The notes: generated by a model not told the origin, from the sequence alone. A stretch of DNA of 64,000 nucleotides from Lachnospiraceae bacterium (GCA_009774175.1 VSNG01000011.1:1-64000), one strand, 5' to 3'; positions 44,436 through 52,312 are shown, numbered from the stretch's first letter. Made by a program: numbers and translations.

Positions 44436-45587
44436 TTACTTAAGCAATGCCCCGGAGATAACCATTCTCTGCACTTCACTTGTGCCCTCGTAGATCTCCG
44501 TGATCTTAGCGTCACGCATCATACGCTCAACATCGTACTCTCTGATATAACCGTAACCGCCGTGCAGCTGAACCGCCTTTGTGGTCACTTCCATCGCTAC
44601 CTCCGCAGCATACAGTTTCGCCTTGGCAGCCTCCACGGAATATACCTTCTGCGTAGCCTTTGCCATAGCCGCCTTGTAAACCAACATCTGAGCCGCCTCA
44701 ACCTTGGTAGCCATGTCAGCAAGCTGGAACTGTGTATTCTGGAAAGCGCCGATTGCTCTGCCGAACTGCTTTCTCTCCTTTACATAGGCAATGGTATTGT
44801 CAAGCGCACCCTCGGCAAGACCGAGCGCCTGGGAAGCGATACCGATACGGCCGCCATCCAGCGTGTGCATTGCAATGTTGAAGCCCTTGCCCTGCTGACC
44901 CAGAAGATTATCCTTCGGGATACGGCAGTCTGTGAAAATCAGCTCATAGGTGGATGAACCGCGGATACCCATCTTCTTCTCCTTCGTACCGAAGGTAAAG
45001 CCGGGCGTTCCCTTCTCCACGATAAATGCGGAAATCTCTTTCTGCATACGGCCGCGCTTCTCAACCGTGCCCGTAATTGCAAAAATAACATATACGTCGG
45101 CTTCCTTACCGTTGGTAATGAAGCACTTGGAACCGTTTAATACCCATTCGTCGCCATCCAGCACAGCCTTGGTCTGCTGACCCTGTGCGTCCGTTCCTGC
45201 GCCGGGCTCTGTCAGGCCGAATGCGCCCAGCTTCTCACCCTTCGCAAGAGGTACCAGATATTTCTGCTTCTGCTCTTCCGTGCCGTAGGTCATGATGGGA
45301 TCGCAGCACAGGGAAGTATGCGCGGATACGATAACGCCTGTAGTACCGCACACCTTGGAGAGCTCCTCCACGCACATGGCGTATGTAAGAGGATCACAGC
45401 CCTGTCCGCCGTACTCCTTGGGAACAGGAATTCCGAGGAAACCTAACTTCGCCATCTTCTCGACAGTCTCCCTCGGGAAAACCTCTGTCTCATCCACTTC
45501 CTGGGCGAGAGGTTTTACTTCTTTTTCAGCGAACTCTTTGAACAGAGCTCTCGCCATTTCATGTTCTTTGCTTAAAGTAAAATCCAT
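44436..45587 (-). CDS. bcd: Butyryl-CoA dehydrogenase
   Basis: 383 residues, the short-chain acyl-CoA dehydrogenase length. The FAD/substrate region FGLTEPGAGTDA and the catalytic base Glu367 in IYEGTSEVQRMVI are intact. It reduces crotonyl-CoA to butyryl-CoA with EtfAB. GGAGGAATAAAAG precedes the ATG, and the neighbours fix the assignment among acyl-CoA dehydrogenases. Confidence 0.96.
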   Translation of the reverse strand: MDFTLSKEHEMARALFKEFAEKEVKPLAQEVDETEVFPRETVEKMAKLGFLGIPVPKEYGGQGCDPLTYAMCVEELSKVCGTTGVIVSAHTSLCCDPIMTYGTEEQKQKYLVPLAKGEKLGAFGLTEPGAGTDAQGQQTKAVLDGDEWVLNGSKCFITNGKEADVYVIFAITGTVEKRGRMQKEISAFIVEKGTPGFTFGTKEKKMGIRGSSTYELIFTDCRIPKDNLLGQQGKGFNIAMHTLDGGRIGIASQALGLAEGALDNTIAYVKERKQFGRAIGAFQNTQFQLADMATKVEAAQMLVYKAAMAKATQKVYSVEAAKAKLYAAEVAMEVTTKAVQLHGGYGYIREYDVERMMRDAKITEIYEGTSEVQRMVISGALLK

Positions 45588-45624
45588 GATCTTTTATTCC
45601 TCCATGTTTTATTTTATGATCTGC

Positions 45625-46464
45625 TTACTTTGAGTAGTCGAAAAAGCCCACTCCGGTCTTTCTGCCGAGCTTCTTCTCCTCCACCATCTTCTTAAGAAGC
45701 GGCTGAGGCGCATATTTCTCATCCTTGGTCTCATTGTAGAGCACTTCCATGATCGCAAGGCAGATATCCAGTCCGATCAGATCGCCCAGATGCAGAGGTC
45801 CCATGGGATGGGATGCGCCAAGCTGCATCGCTACGTCGATATCTTCTGCGGAAGCGGTGCCTGCGTCCAGAACGCCGATTGCCTCATTGATCATCGGGAT
45901 CAGAATTCTGTTTACCACGAAGCCGGGAGCTTCCTTAACCTGTACGGGAGTTTTGCCGATTTCTTCCGCAATCTTTGTGATCTTGTCCACCATATCCTGC
46001 GGTGTATTTTCGCCTCTGATCACCTCTACCAGCTTCATTCTGTCAGCCGGGTTAAAGAAGTGCATACCGATCATCGGTCTGTCAAGGCCCTCGCCGATCT
46101 TTGTGATGGAAAGGGAAGAGGTATTGGATGCAAACATGCAGTCCTTCTTCACAATGCCCATCAGCTCCTTGAAGATCGCCTGCTTGATCTCCATCTTCTC
46201 CAGAGCAACTTCCACGATCAGATCACAGTCAGTACAGATACCGTTAAGGCCTGTGGTAATCTTGCCCATAATCTCGTCTGCCTTTTCCTGTGTGATCTTT
46301 TCCTTGCCAACAAGGAAATTCATATTTTTCTGAATCTTAGCCTTACCGCCTTCTGCGTACTCCTCCTTGATATCGCAAAGACAAACTTCATAACCGTCTG
46401 TCATGGCAAATGCCTGCGCAATACCAGAACCCATGGTTCCTGCGCCGATAATACCTACTTTCAT
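45625..46464 (-). CDS. hbd: 3-hydroxybutyryl-CoA dehydrogenase
   Basis: 279 residues. The N-terminal Rossmann motif is GAGTMGSGIAQAFA. The catalytic His is in MIGMHFFNPADRMKLVEVI, and the helical C-terminal domain has GFVVNRILIPMINEA. It reduces acetoacetyl-CoA to 3-hydroxybutyryl-CoA. AAGGAGGAAC precedes the ATG. Confidence 0.97.
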   Translation of the reverse strand: MKVGIIGAGTMGSGIAQAFAMTDGYEVCLCDIKEEYAEGGKAKIQKNMNFLVGKEKITQEKADEIMGKITTGLNGICTDCDLIVEVALEKMEIKQAIFKELMGIVKKDCMFASNTSSLSITKIGEGLDRPMIGMHFFNPADRMKLVEVIRGENTPQDMVDKITKIAEEIGKTPVQVKEAPGFVVNRILIPMINEAIGVLDAGTASAEDIDVAMQLGASHPMGPLHLGDLIGLDICLAIMEVLYNETKDEKYAPQPLLKKMVEEKKLGRKTGVGFFDYSK

Positions 46465-46533
46465 TGTAGTTCCTCCTTATATTTTATAATTTTATATACT
46501 GCTTGAAAATCTCTTTGCTACGCAAAACCGCAC

Positions 46534-47319
46534 TTACGCATTCTTGAACGGCTCCTTCACCTTTTCCTTATTCTTGTCAAGGAAGAATGCCATACCGTAC
46601 TTCTGATCCTCTGTCTCAAAACAGTCGCCAAAAAGCTTCTCTTCGATAACGATCGCCTCGTCCATGCCGACTTCCAGACCGTCGTTAATCGCCTTCTTGC
46701 AGTTACGCACAGCGATGGGCGCGTTCTTTGCAATGCCGGAAGCCATCTTCTCAGCAGCCGTCATCAGCTCCGCCTGCGGATATACCGCATTTACCAGACC
46801 AATGCGGAGCGCCTCGTCAGCCTTGATATTTCTCGCGGTATAAATCATCTGCTTTGCCATGCCGGGGCCGACGATTCTCGCCAGTCTCTGAGTGCCGCCA
46901 AAGCCGGGGGTAATGCCAAGCCCTACCTCGGGCTGGCCGAACACTGCGTTCTCGGAACAGATTCTGATGTCGCAGCTCATGGAAATCTCGCAGCCGCCCC
47001 CAAGTGCAAAACCGTTTACCGCCGCAATCACGGGAATCGGAAATGTCTCCAACTTACGGAACACATCGTTGCCCTTCTTGCCGAAGGCCTCGCCCTCCGC
47101 CTTGGTCAGGGTGCTCATCTCACCGATGTCCGCGCCTGCCACAAAGGATTTCTCTCCTGCTCCCGTAAGGATGAGACATCTGATCTCCTTTAAATCTACT
47201 GCGTCAAGAGTTGCATCCAGTTCATCCAGCACTGCGGAATTCAGCGCATTTAACGCCTTCTCGCGGTTAATGGTGATGACGCCGACCTGTCCTTTCACTT
47301 CGTACAAAACAAATTCCAT
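46534..47319 (-). CDS. crt: 3-hydroxybutyryl-CoA dehydratase (crotonase)
   Basis: 261 residues of the enoyl-CoA hydratase fold. The oxyanion-hole part is SFVAGADIGEM, and the two catalytic glutamates are Glu111 (GGGCEISM) and Glu131 (QPEVGLG). It dehydrates 3-hydroxybutyryl-CoA to crotonyl-CoA. It lies between thl and hbd, and AAAGGAGAG precedes the ATG. Confidence 0.96.
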   Translation of the reverse strand: MEFVLYEVKGQVGVITINREKALNALNSAVLDELDATLDAVDLKEIRCLILTGAGEKSFVAGADIGEMSTLTKAEGEAFGKKGNDVFRKLETFPIPVIAAVNGFALGGGCEISMSCDIRICSENAVFGQPEVGLGITPGFGGTQRLARIVGPGMAKQMIYTARNIKADEALRIGLVNAVYPQAELMTAAEKMASGIAKNAPIAVRNCKKAINDGLEVGMDEAIVIEEKLFGDCFETEDQKYGMAFFLDKNKEKVKEPFKNA

Positions 47320-47338
47320 GGTTTGTCTCTCCTTTTCT

Positions 47339-48520
47339 TTAATCCATTTCTACGATGGTAGCACATCCCATACCGCCGCCAATGCACAGGGTTGCAAGAC
47401 CCTTCTTGGCACCCTTTGCCTGCATCTCGTGGAGAAGCGTTACCAGAATACGAGCGCCGGAAGCGCCTACCGGATGGCCCAGTGCAATTGCGCCTCCGTT
47501 GGGGTTAAGCTGCCTGTCTACGTCGATGCCAAGCTCCTTGCCAACCGCTACGGACTGTGCCGCAAACGCCTCGTTCGCCTCGATGATATCGAAGTCTTCG
47601 ATCTTATAGCCCGCCTTCGCCATAACCTTCTTCGTTGCAGGAACGGGACCGATACCCATGACCTCAGGTCTGCATCCTGCCAGCGCGCCTGCCACAAAAG
47701 TAGCCATAGGCTTAACGCCAAGCTCCTTCGCCTTCTCCTCGCTCATTACAACAATTGCCGCCGCGCCGTCGTTGATACCGGAAGCGTTGCCTGCGGTTAC
47801 AAAGCCGTCGGGATTGATGGTGCGCAGCTTCTGAAGGCCTTCAATGGTAGAACCGGGTCTGGGACCTTCATCTACCTTGAACTCAACCATTTCCTTTTTC
47901 TTCTTCACCATAACGGGAACGATCTCTTTGTCGAACGCGCCGCTCTTCTGCGCTGCCTCGGCCTTTAACTGGCTCTTTAATGCAAACTCGTCCAGCTCCT
48001 CGCGGGTGAGCCCCCACTCTCTGCAGATATTGTCCGCAGTCATAATCATATGGTAATTATTGAACGCATCCCACAGAGCGTCGTTTACCATGGTATCCAC
48101 CAAGGTGCCGTTGTTCATTCTGTAACCGTAACGGCCCTGCATCACAGCATAGGGTGCCATGGACATATTTTCCATACCGCCCGCCACTACGATATCGGCA
48201 TCCCCTGCCTGGATCATCTGTGCCGCCATATTTACGCAGTTCAGACCGGAACCGCAGACCACGTTGATGGTAACTGCAGGAACTTCGTTGGGAAGCCCTG
48301 CCTTAATGGAGGACTGGCGCGCCACGTTCTGACCCTGTCCTGCCTGAATAACGCATCCCATGTACACCTGATCCACCTGGTCCGGAGCTACTCCTGCCCT
48401 GTTAAGCGCCTCCTTAATAACGACTGCTCCCAGCTCTGCTGCCGGTGTGGTGCTTAAGCCCCCGCCCATAGTACCGATTGCTGTACGGCAGGCACCTGCC
48501 AAAACAACTTTTTTTGCCAT
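47339..48520 (-). CDS. thl: Acetyl-CoA C-acetyltransferase (thiolase)
   Basis: 393 residues. Active-site Cys89 lies in NVVCGSGLN, the His in NPNGGAIALGHPVGASG and the second Cys in TLCIGGGMG. It condenses two acetyl-CoA to acetoacetyl-CoA and opens the butyrate pathway. First gene of the operon. The ATG at 48520 follows GGAGGAG; an upstream in-frame ATG at 48535 overlaps that site. Confidence 0.97.
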   Translation of the reverse strand: MAKKVVLAGACRTAIGTMGGGLSTTPAAELGAVVIKEALNRAGVAPDQVDQVYMGCVIQAGQGQNVARQSSIKAGLPNEVPAVTINVVCGSGLNCVNMAAQMIQAGDADIVVAGGMENMSMAPYAVMQGRYGYRMNNGTLVDTMVNDALWDAFNNYHMIMTADNICREWGLTREELDEFALKSQLKAEAAQKSGAFDKEIVPVMVKKKKEMVEFKVDEGPRPGSTIEGLQKLRTINPDGFVTAGNASGINDGAAAIVVMSEEKAKELGVKPMATFVAGALAGCRPEVMGIGPVPATKKVMAKAGYKIEDFDIIEANEAFAAQSVAVGKELGIDVDRQLNPNGGAIALGHPVGASGARILVTLLHEMQAKGAKKGLATLCIGGGMGCATIVEMD

Positions 48521-48617
48521 TTTTTTCTCCTCCATATTTGTAATATTTTTTATTAAGAAGCCCCATGTTAAGAGCTTTTACACGATTGTTATTTTTTTGT
48601 CATTGTCCGTCGTTTCT

Positions 48618-48646
48618 ATTGTATCATAGCAAATTTATTTTTGCAA
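48618..48646 (-). promoter_or_regulatory. Promoter of the butyrate operon
   Basis: TTGCAA (48646-48641) and TACAAT (48623-48618) have a 17-bp spacer ending in TGA (extended -10). The leader to thl is about 90 bases and AT-rich. Confidence 0.75.
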
Positions 48647-48662
48647 TCTACTTGCCATGGTC

Positions 48663-50357
48663 TTATATCTCAAATTTCTCCACAAGCTGCACCATGGTCT
48701 CCACCTGAGACTTCTGCTCCGTGCTGACGGCGGCCGTCTCCTCCGAAGTTGCCGAATTATTATCGACAGCGGAAGAAACCTGTGTTACATTCAGGTTCAG
48801 TTCCTGCATCCGCCCCGTATCTCTCTTTAATATCTGCTCAATCTGGCCCATCTTTTCGGTGGCTTCCTTCGCATCAGTCATAACCTCGTTCATATTGGCT
48901 TCTGTTTCCTCTGCAATGGAAATACTCTTATTCATGGCTAAAACCGTAGTCTCAATCAGCTCGGTTGTCCTGCCGGCCGCTGCCGCCGATTCACTGGCCA
49001 GATTCTTGACCTGCTCGGCAACCACGGCAAAGCCCCTTCCTGCCTCGCCTGCTCTCGCCGCTTCAATAGCCGCGTTCAGGGCCAGAAGGTTCGTCTGCGA
49101 TGCAATATCGTCTATGGCTTCGATGATCGTACCGATCTGCTCCGAGCATCTGCCGATCTCCTGAATCGAAGCTTTTAATTCCTGCAGCTTTTCATTTCCC
49201 CTTGTCAGAGTCCCGCCTGCCGCGGAAGCCATTCTTGCAGACTCTTCCGCCTCGCGCGCATTTTCCTCCATGCTCTTTGTCATGGCGTCAAAGGCAGTCA
49301 TCAGCTCCGATACCTGCATAGCCTGCATCGTGCAGTTCTCAGCCAGATCCTGCGCGGCAAACGCAAGCTGTTCCGAGCCGCTGTCAATCTGCCCCGAAAC
49401 AGTGCGGATCGTCCTGATCGTTTCCTGCATCTTCTCCCCAATCTGCACAAAGGATTCCTTGATCGTTACAAACTCTCCCACATATTGCTGTTCAATCTTA
49501 ATCCGATAGTCGCCGTTGCCCATCTTTTCAAGCGTCTGGGTAATTTCCTTTATCATGCCCAGCAGGTTTTTCTTCATAAAAGCAATCGCGGAAACCATCT
49601 TTCCCACTTCGCTTTCATCTTCCTCCATATCAAGCTCCACATGAAACTCTCCGCCCGCAAGCACGGCCATCTGATCCGACACCTTGAGGATAGGCTCCAA
49701 AAGTTCCTTCTCCGAAAACTTTATGGTTTTGATAAACTCCTTCGCAACATACAGGAAGGATAGCGCAAACAGCGCCTCAAAAATGTACTGCAAAACCTTC
49801 AGCCATGCCTGCTTATTATCTTTTCTCTCCAAAATGGCATGGATTGTGTCATCCGTCTGCTGACTGATCTGATCCACAGAATTTCCGTACTCTGCACTGA
49901 ACACACAGGCCTGTGCCGCCGCCAGATCGCCTGCCTGCACATACGTGATCGCCTCCTGCTCCAGGGGAACGAGCTGGTCGGACATAGCGGCAATCTGGTT
50001 CAGGCTCGCCCACTCGTCTTCTTTCAGGGCACAGTCTTTTAGTGCCTCAATGGCCTGTTCTCTGTTTTTATCCTGATTCAGTTCCTTGACATAGCCGTCA
50101 TAATATTTCTGTTCCCCCGTAACGGCATAGGACTGAATGTCATAGGTCAGCTTCTTGGATGCAATCCGATACTGATTCAGCGCCACGGTTGTATTGATCT
50201 GCGTAGTTCGTATGCTTGACAGCCCCATATTAAACCCTATGAATCCAACAAGCAGCACCCCTCCTATTGCCACCGACGACAACGCCTGCCTGACCAGTCT
50301 TTTTAACTGGGCCGCCTGGCTCTTTTTTTCCATTGCTCCGCTTTTCTTCTCACCCAT
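48663..50357 (-). CDS. Methyl-accepting chemotaxis protein
   Basis: 564 residues. One membrane helix near 25-45, an outer four-helix-type sensor (about 46-180), a second helix near 188-207, a HAMP-like linker and a long signalling domain whose tip (EAIDDIASQTNLLALNAAIE... GRGFAVVAEQVKNLA) is the standard CheA/CheW contact. It implies a motile or chemosensory cell. Ligand unknown. The ATG at 50357 follows GAGGGGAC. Confidence 0.92.
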   Translation of the reverse strand: MGEKKSGAMEKKSQAAQLKRLVRQALSSVAIGGVLLVGFIGFNMGLSSIRTTQINTTVALNQYRIASKKLTYDIQSYAVTGEQKYYDGYVKELNQDKNREQAIEALKDCALKEDEWASLNQIAAMSDQLVPLEQEAITYVQAGDLAAAQACVFSAEYGNSVDQISQQTDDTIHAILERKDNKQAWLKVLQYIFEALFALSFLYVAKEFIKTIKFSEKELLEPILKVSDQMAVLAGGEFHVELDMEEDESEVGKMVSAIAFMKKNLLGMIKEITQTLEKMGNGDYRIKIEQQYVGEFVTIKESFVQIGEKMQETIRTIRTVSGQIDSGSEQLAFAAQDLAENCTMQAMQVSELMTAFDAMTKSMEENAREAEESARMASAAGGTLTRGNEKLQELKASIQEIGRCSEQIGTIIEAIDDIASQTNLLALNAAIEAARAGEAGRGFAVVAEQVKNLASESAAAAGRTTELIETTVLAMNKSISIAEETEANMNEVMTDAKEATEKMGQIEQILKRDTGRMQELNLNVTQVSSAVDNNSATSEETAAVSTEQKSQVETMVQLVEKFEI

Positions 50358-50424
50358 AAGTCCCCTCTTCCCTGTCAAATGACAAACTGAAACCTGTTAT
50401 CAAAAACGACTGCTCCTATTAAAA

Positions 50425-50453
50425 AGTATATCGAAATCGGGACCTGTTTTCAA
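50425..50453 (-). promoter_or_regulatory. Promoter of the chemoreceptor gene
   Basis: TTGAAA (50453-50448) and TATACT (50430-50425) with an exact 17-bp spacer on the minus strand. It overlaps no coding sequence. Confidence 0.7.
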
Positions 50454-50495
50454 TAACTTATTTCAGGAAGACATCGGGCCGCATGCGCGCTTTTC

Positions 50496-50966
50496 TCATG
50501 TGGAATTCTTCTGGTTTTTTTGCTCCCGGTACGTCTCTGCCGCCGGGTCCGTCATGGGAACAACCCGTCTCCATTCTTTGCTGTCACCCACCTTTTCCAC
50601 TTCGCAGCGGTTTCGGTACAGGAATTTGGTCAGTTCATAGCAGTCCACCCAGATCTCGTTGTTCCCCTCCTTCTGGGACTCGTCAAAAATAAGCTGCAGC
50701 CCCCAGTGCAGATGTACCGTTTTGATATTGTTGACATTCTCCTTCGTGCTGTAGCCGGTGTGTCCCATATAGCCGATCACATCCCCCGCCGTCACCACGC
50801 TGCCCTCCGCAAGCCCCTCCGCGTAGGGATAATTCTGGCGCAGATGGGCATAATAATAGTACCGTTTTCCGTCAAAGCTGCGAATGCCGATACGCCAGCC
50901 CCCGTACTGGTTCCAGCCAAGCGCTTCCACATAGCCGGATTCTACTGCGATAATCGGCGTGCCGAT
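50496..50966 (-). pseudogene. M23 metallopeptidase gene, 3' part cut off by the prophage
   Basis: The frame contains GTPIIAVESGYVEALGWNQ, the AHL of YYYYAHLRQN and the zinc motif HLH in TVHLHWGLQL, all typical of M23 (LytM-like) endopeptidases, plus a C-terminal extension. The usual upstream half, with the first zinc His and membrane anchor, is missing. Upstream of IGTPII the frame turns into phage-side DNA with no start codon. The missing part is expected at the other end of the prophage, outside the window. In the lysogen this gene is probably inactive. Confidence 0.8.
50953..50966. other. Candidate attachment-site core
   Basis: ATCGGC-GT-GCCGAT is a perfect 6-bp inverted repeat around a central dinucleotide, and it lies where M23 coding similarity ends. 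This is the shape expected of a serine-integrase crossover site, but the other end is not in view. Confidence 0.4.
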
Positions 50967-50985
50967 CTGAATAAAAAATAGAAAG

Positions 50986-51012
50986 AAAGAGCGGTGGCAA
51001 GTTCCGCTCTTT
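50986..51012 (+). terminator. Terminator at the phage junction
   Basis: AAAGAGCGG pairs with CCGCTCTTT around a nine-base loop, with a T-rich run on the plus strand. On the minus strand it also follows the 55-residue gene, so it may work in both directions. Confidence 0.75.
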
Positions 51013-51015
51013 TTC

Positions 51016-51183
51016 TTATTCCTTTTCTTTATTTTCCTTTACTGCTAAATCTATCAGTCCGTCTGAATGTTTTCTGATTTCCTGATTCAGTTCGTGTACT
51101 TCCTCAATGGATGTACATTTATCTGTTGCTGTGGTTATTAACCATGTTAAGAACCTTACCTGTTTATCTGTCATTATATCCAT
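51016..51183 (-). CDS. 55-residue phage accessory protein
   Basis: ATG at 51183 (alternative at 51174) to TAA at 51016. The 55 residues begin MDIMTDKQVRFLTWLITTAT, continue with a Cys and a helical Glu/Lys-rich half, and end in NKEKE. AGAGAGG precedes the start. A perfect consensus promoter with the ATTGGTTACCAAT operator in its spacer lies upstream, and a terminator follows directly. I know no function; it is probably a small helical accessory protein. Confidence 0.6.
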   Translation of the reverse strand: MDIMTDKQVRFLTWLITTATDKCTSIEEVHELNQEIRKHSDGLIDLAVKENKEKE

Positions 51184-51234
51184 TCCTGCCTCTCTTTCCG
51201 TATTTCAGATTTACTTGCCTCATCTGATAATACT

Positions 51235-51263
51235 ATTATATCAACATTGGTTACCAATGTCAA
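51235..51263 (-). promoter_or_regulatory. Promoter with built-in operator, 55-residue gene
   Basis: TTGACA (51263-51258) and TATAAT (51240-51235) are both perfect and 17 bp apart. The spacer and -35 edge hold ACATTGGT-T-ACCAATGT (51244-51260), the longest version of the operator palindrome. Confidence 0.88.
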
Positions 51264-51442
51264 GCGTTTACTTTCTTTTCTATGATTATTTTTCCATCAT
51301 AAAAAGAAACTAATACGCTTTTATCTTCCTGCGTTACCCCCATTTCTTTTACCATTTCAGCCGGCAGACTGATTTTATAGTTGACCGAGTTTTTTCCGGC
51401 GGTTCCCCCGGCTTTCCCCATGATTATATTTCTCTCTACCAT
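51260..51442 (-). CDS. AbrB/MazE-type DNA-binding protein
   Basis: 60 residues: a short basic N-terminus (KAGGTAGKNSVN) then the swapped-hairpin AbrB pattern YKISLPAEMVKEMGVTQEDKSVLVSFYDGKIIIEKK. AbrB-type proteins bind DNA as dimers and are either transition-state regulators or antitoxins. No toxin gene of the MazF or PIN type follows, so a regulator role is more likely. The start follows AGGAGAAAAAAC. Its own promoter carries two copies of the ATTGGTTACC operator, pointing to autoregulation. Confidence 0.82.
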   Translation of the reverse strand: MVERNIIMGKAGGTAGKNSVNYKISLPAEMVKEMGVTQEDKSVLVSFYDGKIIIEKKVNA

Positions 51443-51459
51443 GTTTTTTCTCCTTTTTG

Positions 51460-51500
51460 TTGGTTACCTATATAATAATTCATTGGTTACCAAAAATCAA
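51460..51500 (-). promoter_or_regulatory. Autoregulated promoter of the AbrB-like gene
   Basis: TTGATT (51500-51495) and TATTAT (51477-51472) with a 17-bp spacer that contains ATTGGTTACCAAA (51482-51494). A second half-conserved copy, TTGGTTACC (51460-51468), follows the -10 box. Confidence 0.82.
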
Positions 51501-51523
51501 GAAAAATATTTTAAAAAAACCAC

Positions 51524-51552
51524 TTGACTATTGGTTACCAATATTGTATATT
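51524..51552 (+). promoter_or_regulatory. Divergent promoter with built-in operator
   Basis: TTGACT (51524-51529) and TATATT (51547-51552) are 17 bp apart. The perfect operator ATTGGTTACCAAT (51530-51542) begins at the first spacer base. It drives the plus-strand accessory genes. Confidence 0.85.
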
Positions 51553-51582
51553 AGACTTATCAAAGGAACGGAGGATATGTAT

Positions 51583-51891
51583 ATGAAGTTAAAATATTTA
51601 GGTTACAGAGAAAGAAAGGTAGAAACAAGGGAACTTACGATTGCAGAATTAAAACTGTCAATCATTGAGGCGTATATCAATAAAGGAGTTAAGGAGGTAC
51701 AGTTAATAGACCTCACAAGCGGCGACACAATAACATTTAATACGATTGAAGATGTGGCAAGAAATGAATGGTGCGGGAACTGCAAGATAGAACTCATAAA
51801 TCTACCGCACGCATACGGAACGGAAGAAAAAAGCAAGGCAATAATAATTTTCCAAGAAGCAGAAGAAGAAAGCGATAAAGTAATCGCATAA
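51583..51891 (+). CDS. Phage accessory protein of unknown function (102 residues)
   Basis: 102 residues, mixed alpha/beta, with Cys-x2-Cys in NEWCGNCKIE and an acidic tail. GGAGG at 51570-51574 fits the ATG at 51583; an ATG at 51577 is too close. The longer open frame upstream would read through the promoter and operator. The sequence LTIAELKLSIIEAYINKGVKEVQLIDLTSGDTITF suggests a small fold with a beta-hairpin, but I know no family. It is the first gene of a plus-strand unit of three. Confidence 0.65.
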   Translation: MKLKYLGYRERKVETRELTIAELKLSIIEAYINKGVKEVQLIDLTSGDTITFNTIEDVARNEWCGNCKIELINLPHAYGTEEKSKAIIIFQEAEEESDKVIA

Positions 51892-51903
51892 CCACAACAC
51901 CCA

Positions 51904-51923
51904 CCCGGCGGGGATGCGCCGGG
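51904..51923 (+). other. Stem-loop joined to the ribosome site of the next gene
   Basis: CCCGGCG pairs with CGCCGGG around six bases. The 3' arm runs straight into GGGAGAAAGAAGGGAAG, just before the ATG at 51940. Confidence 0.6.
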
Positions 51924-51939
51924 AGAAAGAAGGGAAGAT

Positions 51940-52122
51940 ATGAAATACGCAATATATTTTACATGGAATGACGGATTTCAGGATACATTTAATACAGACA
52001 GCGCAAAAGAAAGAGATGCGAATATAGCATACATGCTTAGAAGAAAAGATTTCAAACGCATTAGTTATTGCCCAATCTATAAAAATGGAGAATATGGAAT
52101 ACAAAAGGAAGTTATCAAATGA
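51940..52122 (+). CDS. Phage accessory protein (60 residues)
   Basis: 60 residues, rich in aromatic residues, pattern YAIYFTWNDGFQDTFNTDSAKERDANIAYMLRRKDFKRISYCPIY. AGGGAAG precedes the ATG. It resembles small two-strand, one-helix phage proteins by composition only. Probably co-transcribed with the gene at 51583. Confidence 0.6.
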   Translation: MKYAIYFTWNDGFQDTFNTDSAKERDANIAYMLRRKDFKRISYCPIYKNGEYGIQKEVIK

Positions 52123-52134
52123 ATATTATCCCGT

Positions 52135-52154
52135 CCCTGCCGGGTAATGCAGGG
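52135..52154 (+). other. Second stem-loop joined to a ribosome site
   Basis: CCCTGC pairs with GCAGGG around eight bases, and GGGAGAAAG follows, as in the hairpin at 51904. It precedes the small gene at 52171. Confidence 0.55.
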
Positions 52155-52170
52155 AGAAAGTGAGAAAAGT

Positions 52171-52293
52171 ATGCATGAAAACAGACTTGAAAAATTATAT
52201 GCGCTCTTAGAACGGGCAGAACGCGAAAACGACAGCGAATCAGCGTCGGCCCTGCGCTGGGCGATCTTCACATTGGAACAGACGGCAGGATAA
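52171..52293 (+). CDS. 40-residue phage accessory protein
   Basis: ATG at 52171 to TAA at 52291-52293. The 40 residues begin MHENRLEKLYALLERAER, contain an ESASALRWAIF stretch, and form one long amphipathic helix or a helical hairpin. The ribosome site is the GGGAGAAAG at the foot of the hairpin, plus GAGAAAAG. The hairpin CGGCAGG...CCTGCCG at its end may end transcription from both sides. Confidence 0.55.
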   Translation: MHENRLEKLYALLERAERENDSESASALRWAIFTLEQTAG

Positions 52294-52312
52294 CCCTGCC
52301 GCCTTCTCATTC

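Noticed and set aside
51260..51442. Toxin-antitoxin pair with the AbrB/MazE-like protein as antitoxin
   Set aside because: No MazF-, PIN- or RelE-like frame is adjacent on the same strand; the 55-residue gene downstream has its own promoter and does not resemble a known toxin.
52119..52163. 14-residue frame overlapping the stop of the gene at 51940
   Set aside because: The ATGA overlap is suggestive, but the frame is too short to support and lies over a hairpin.
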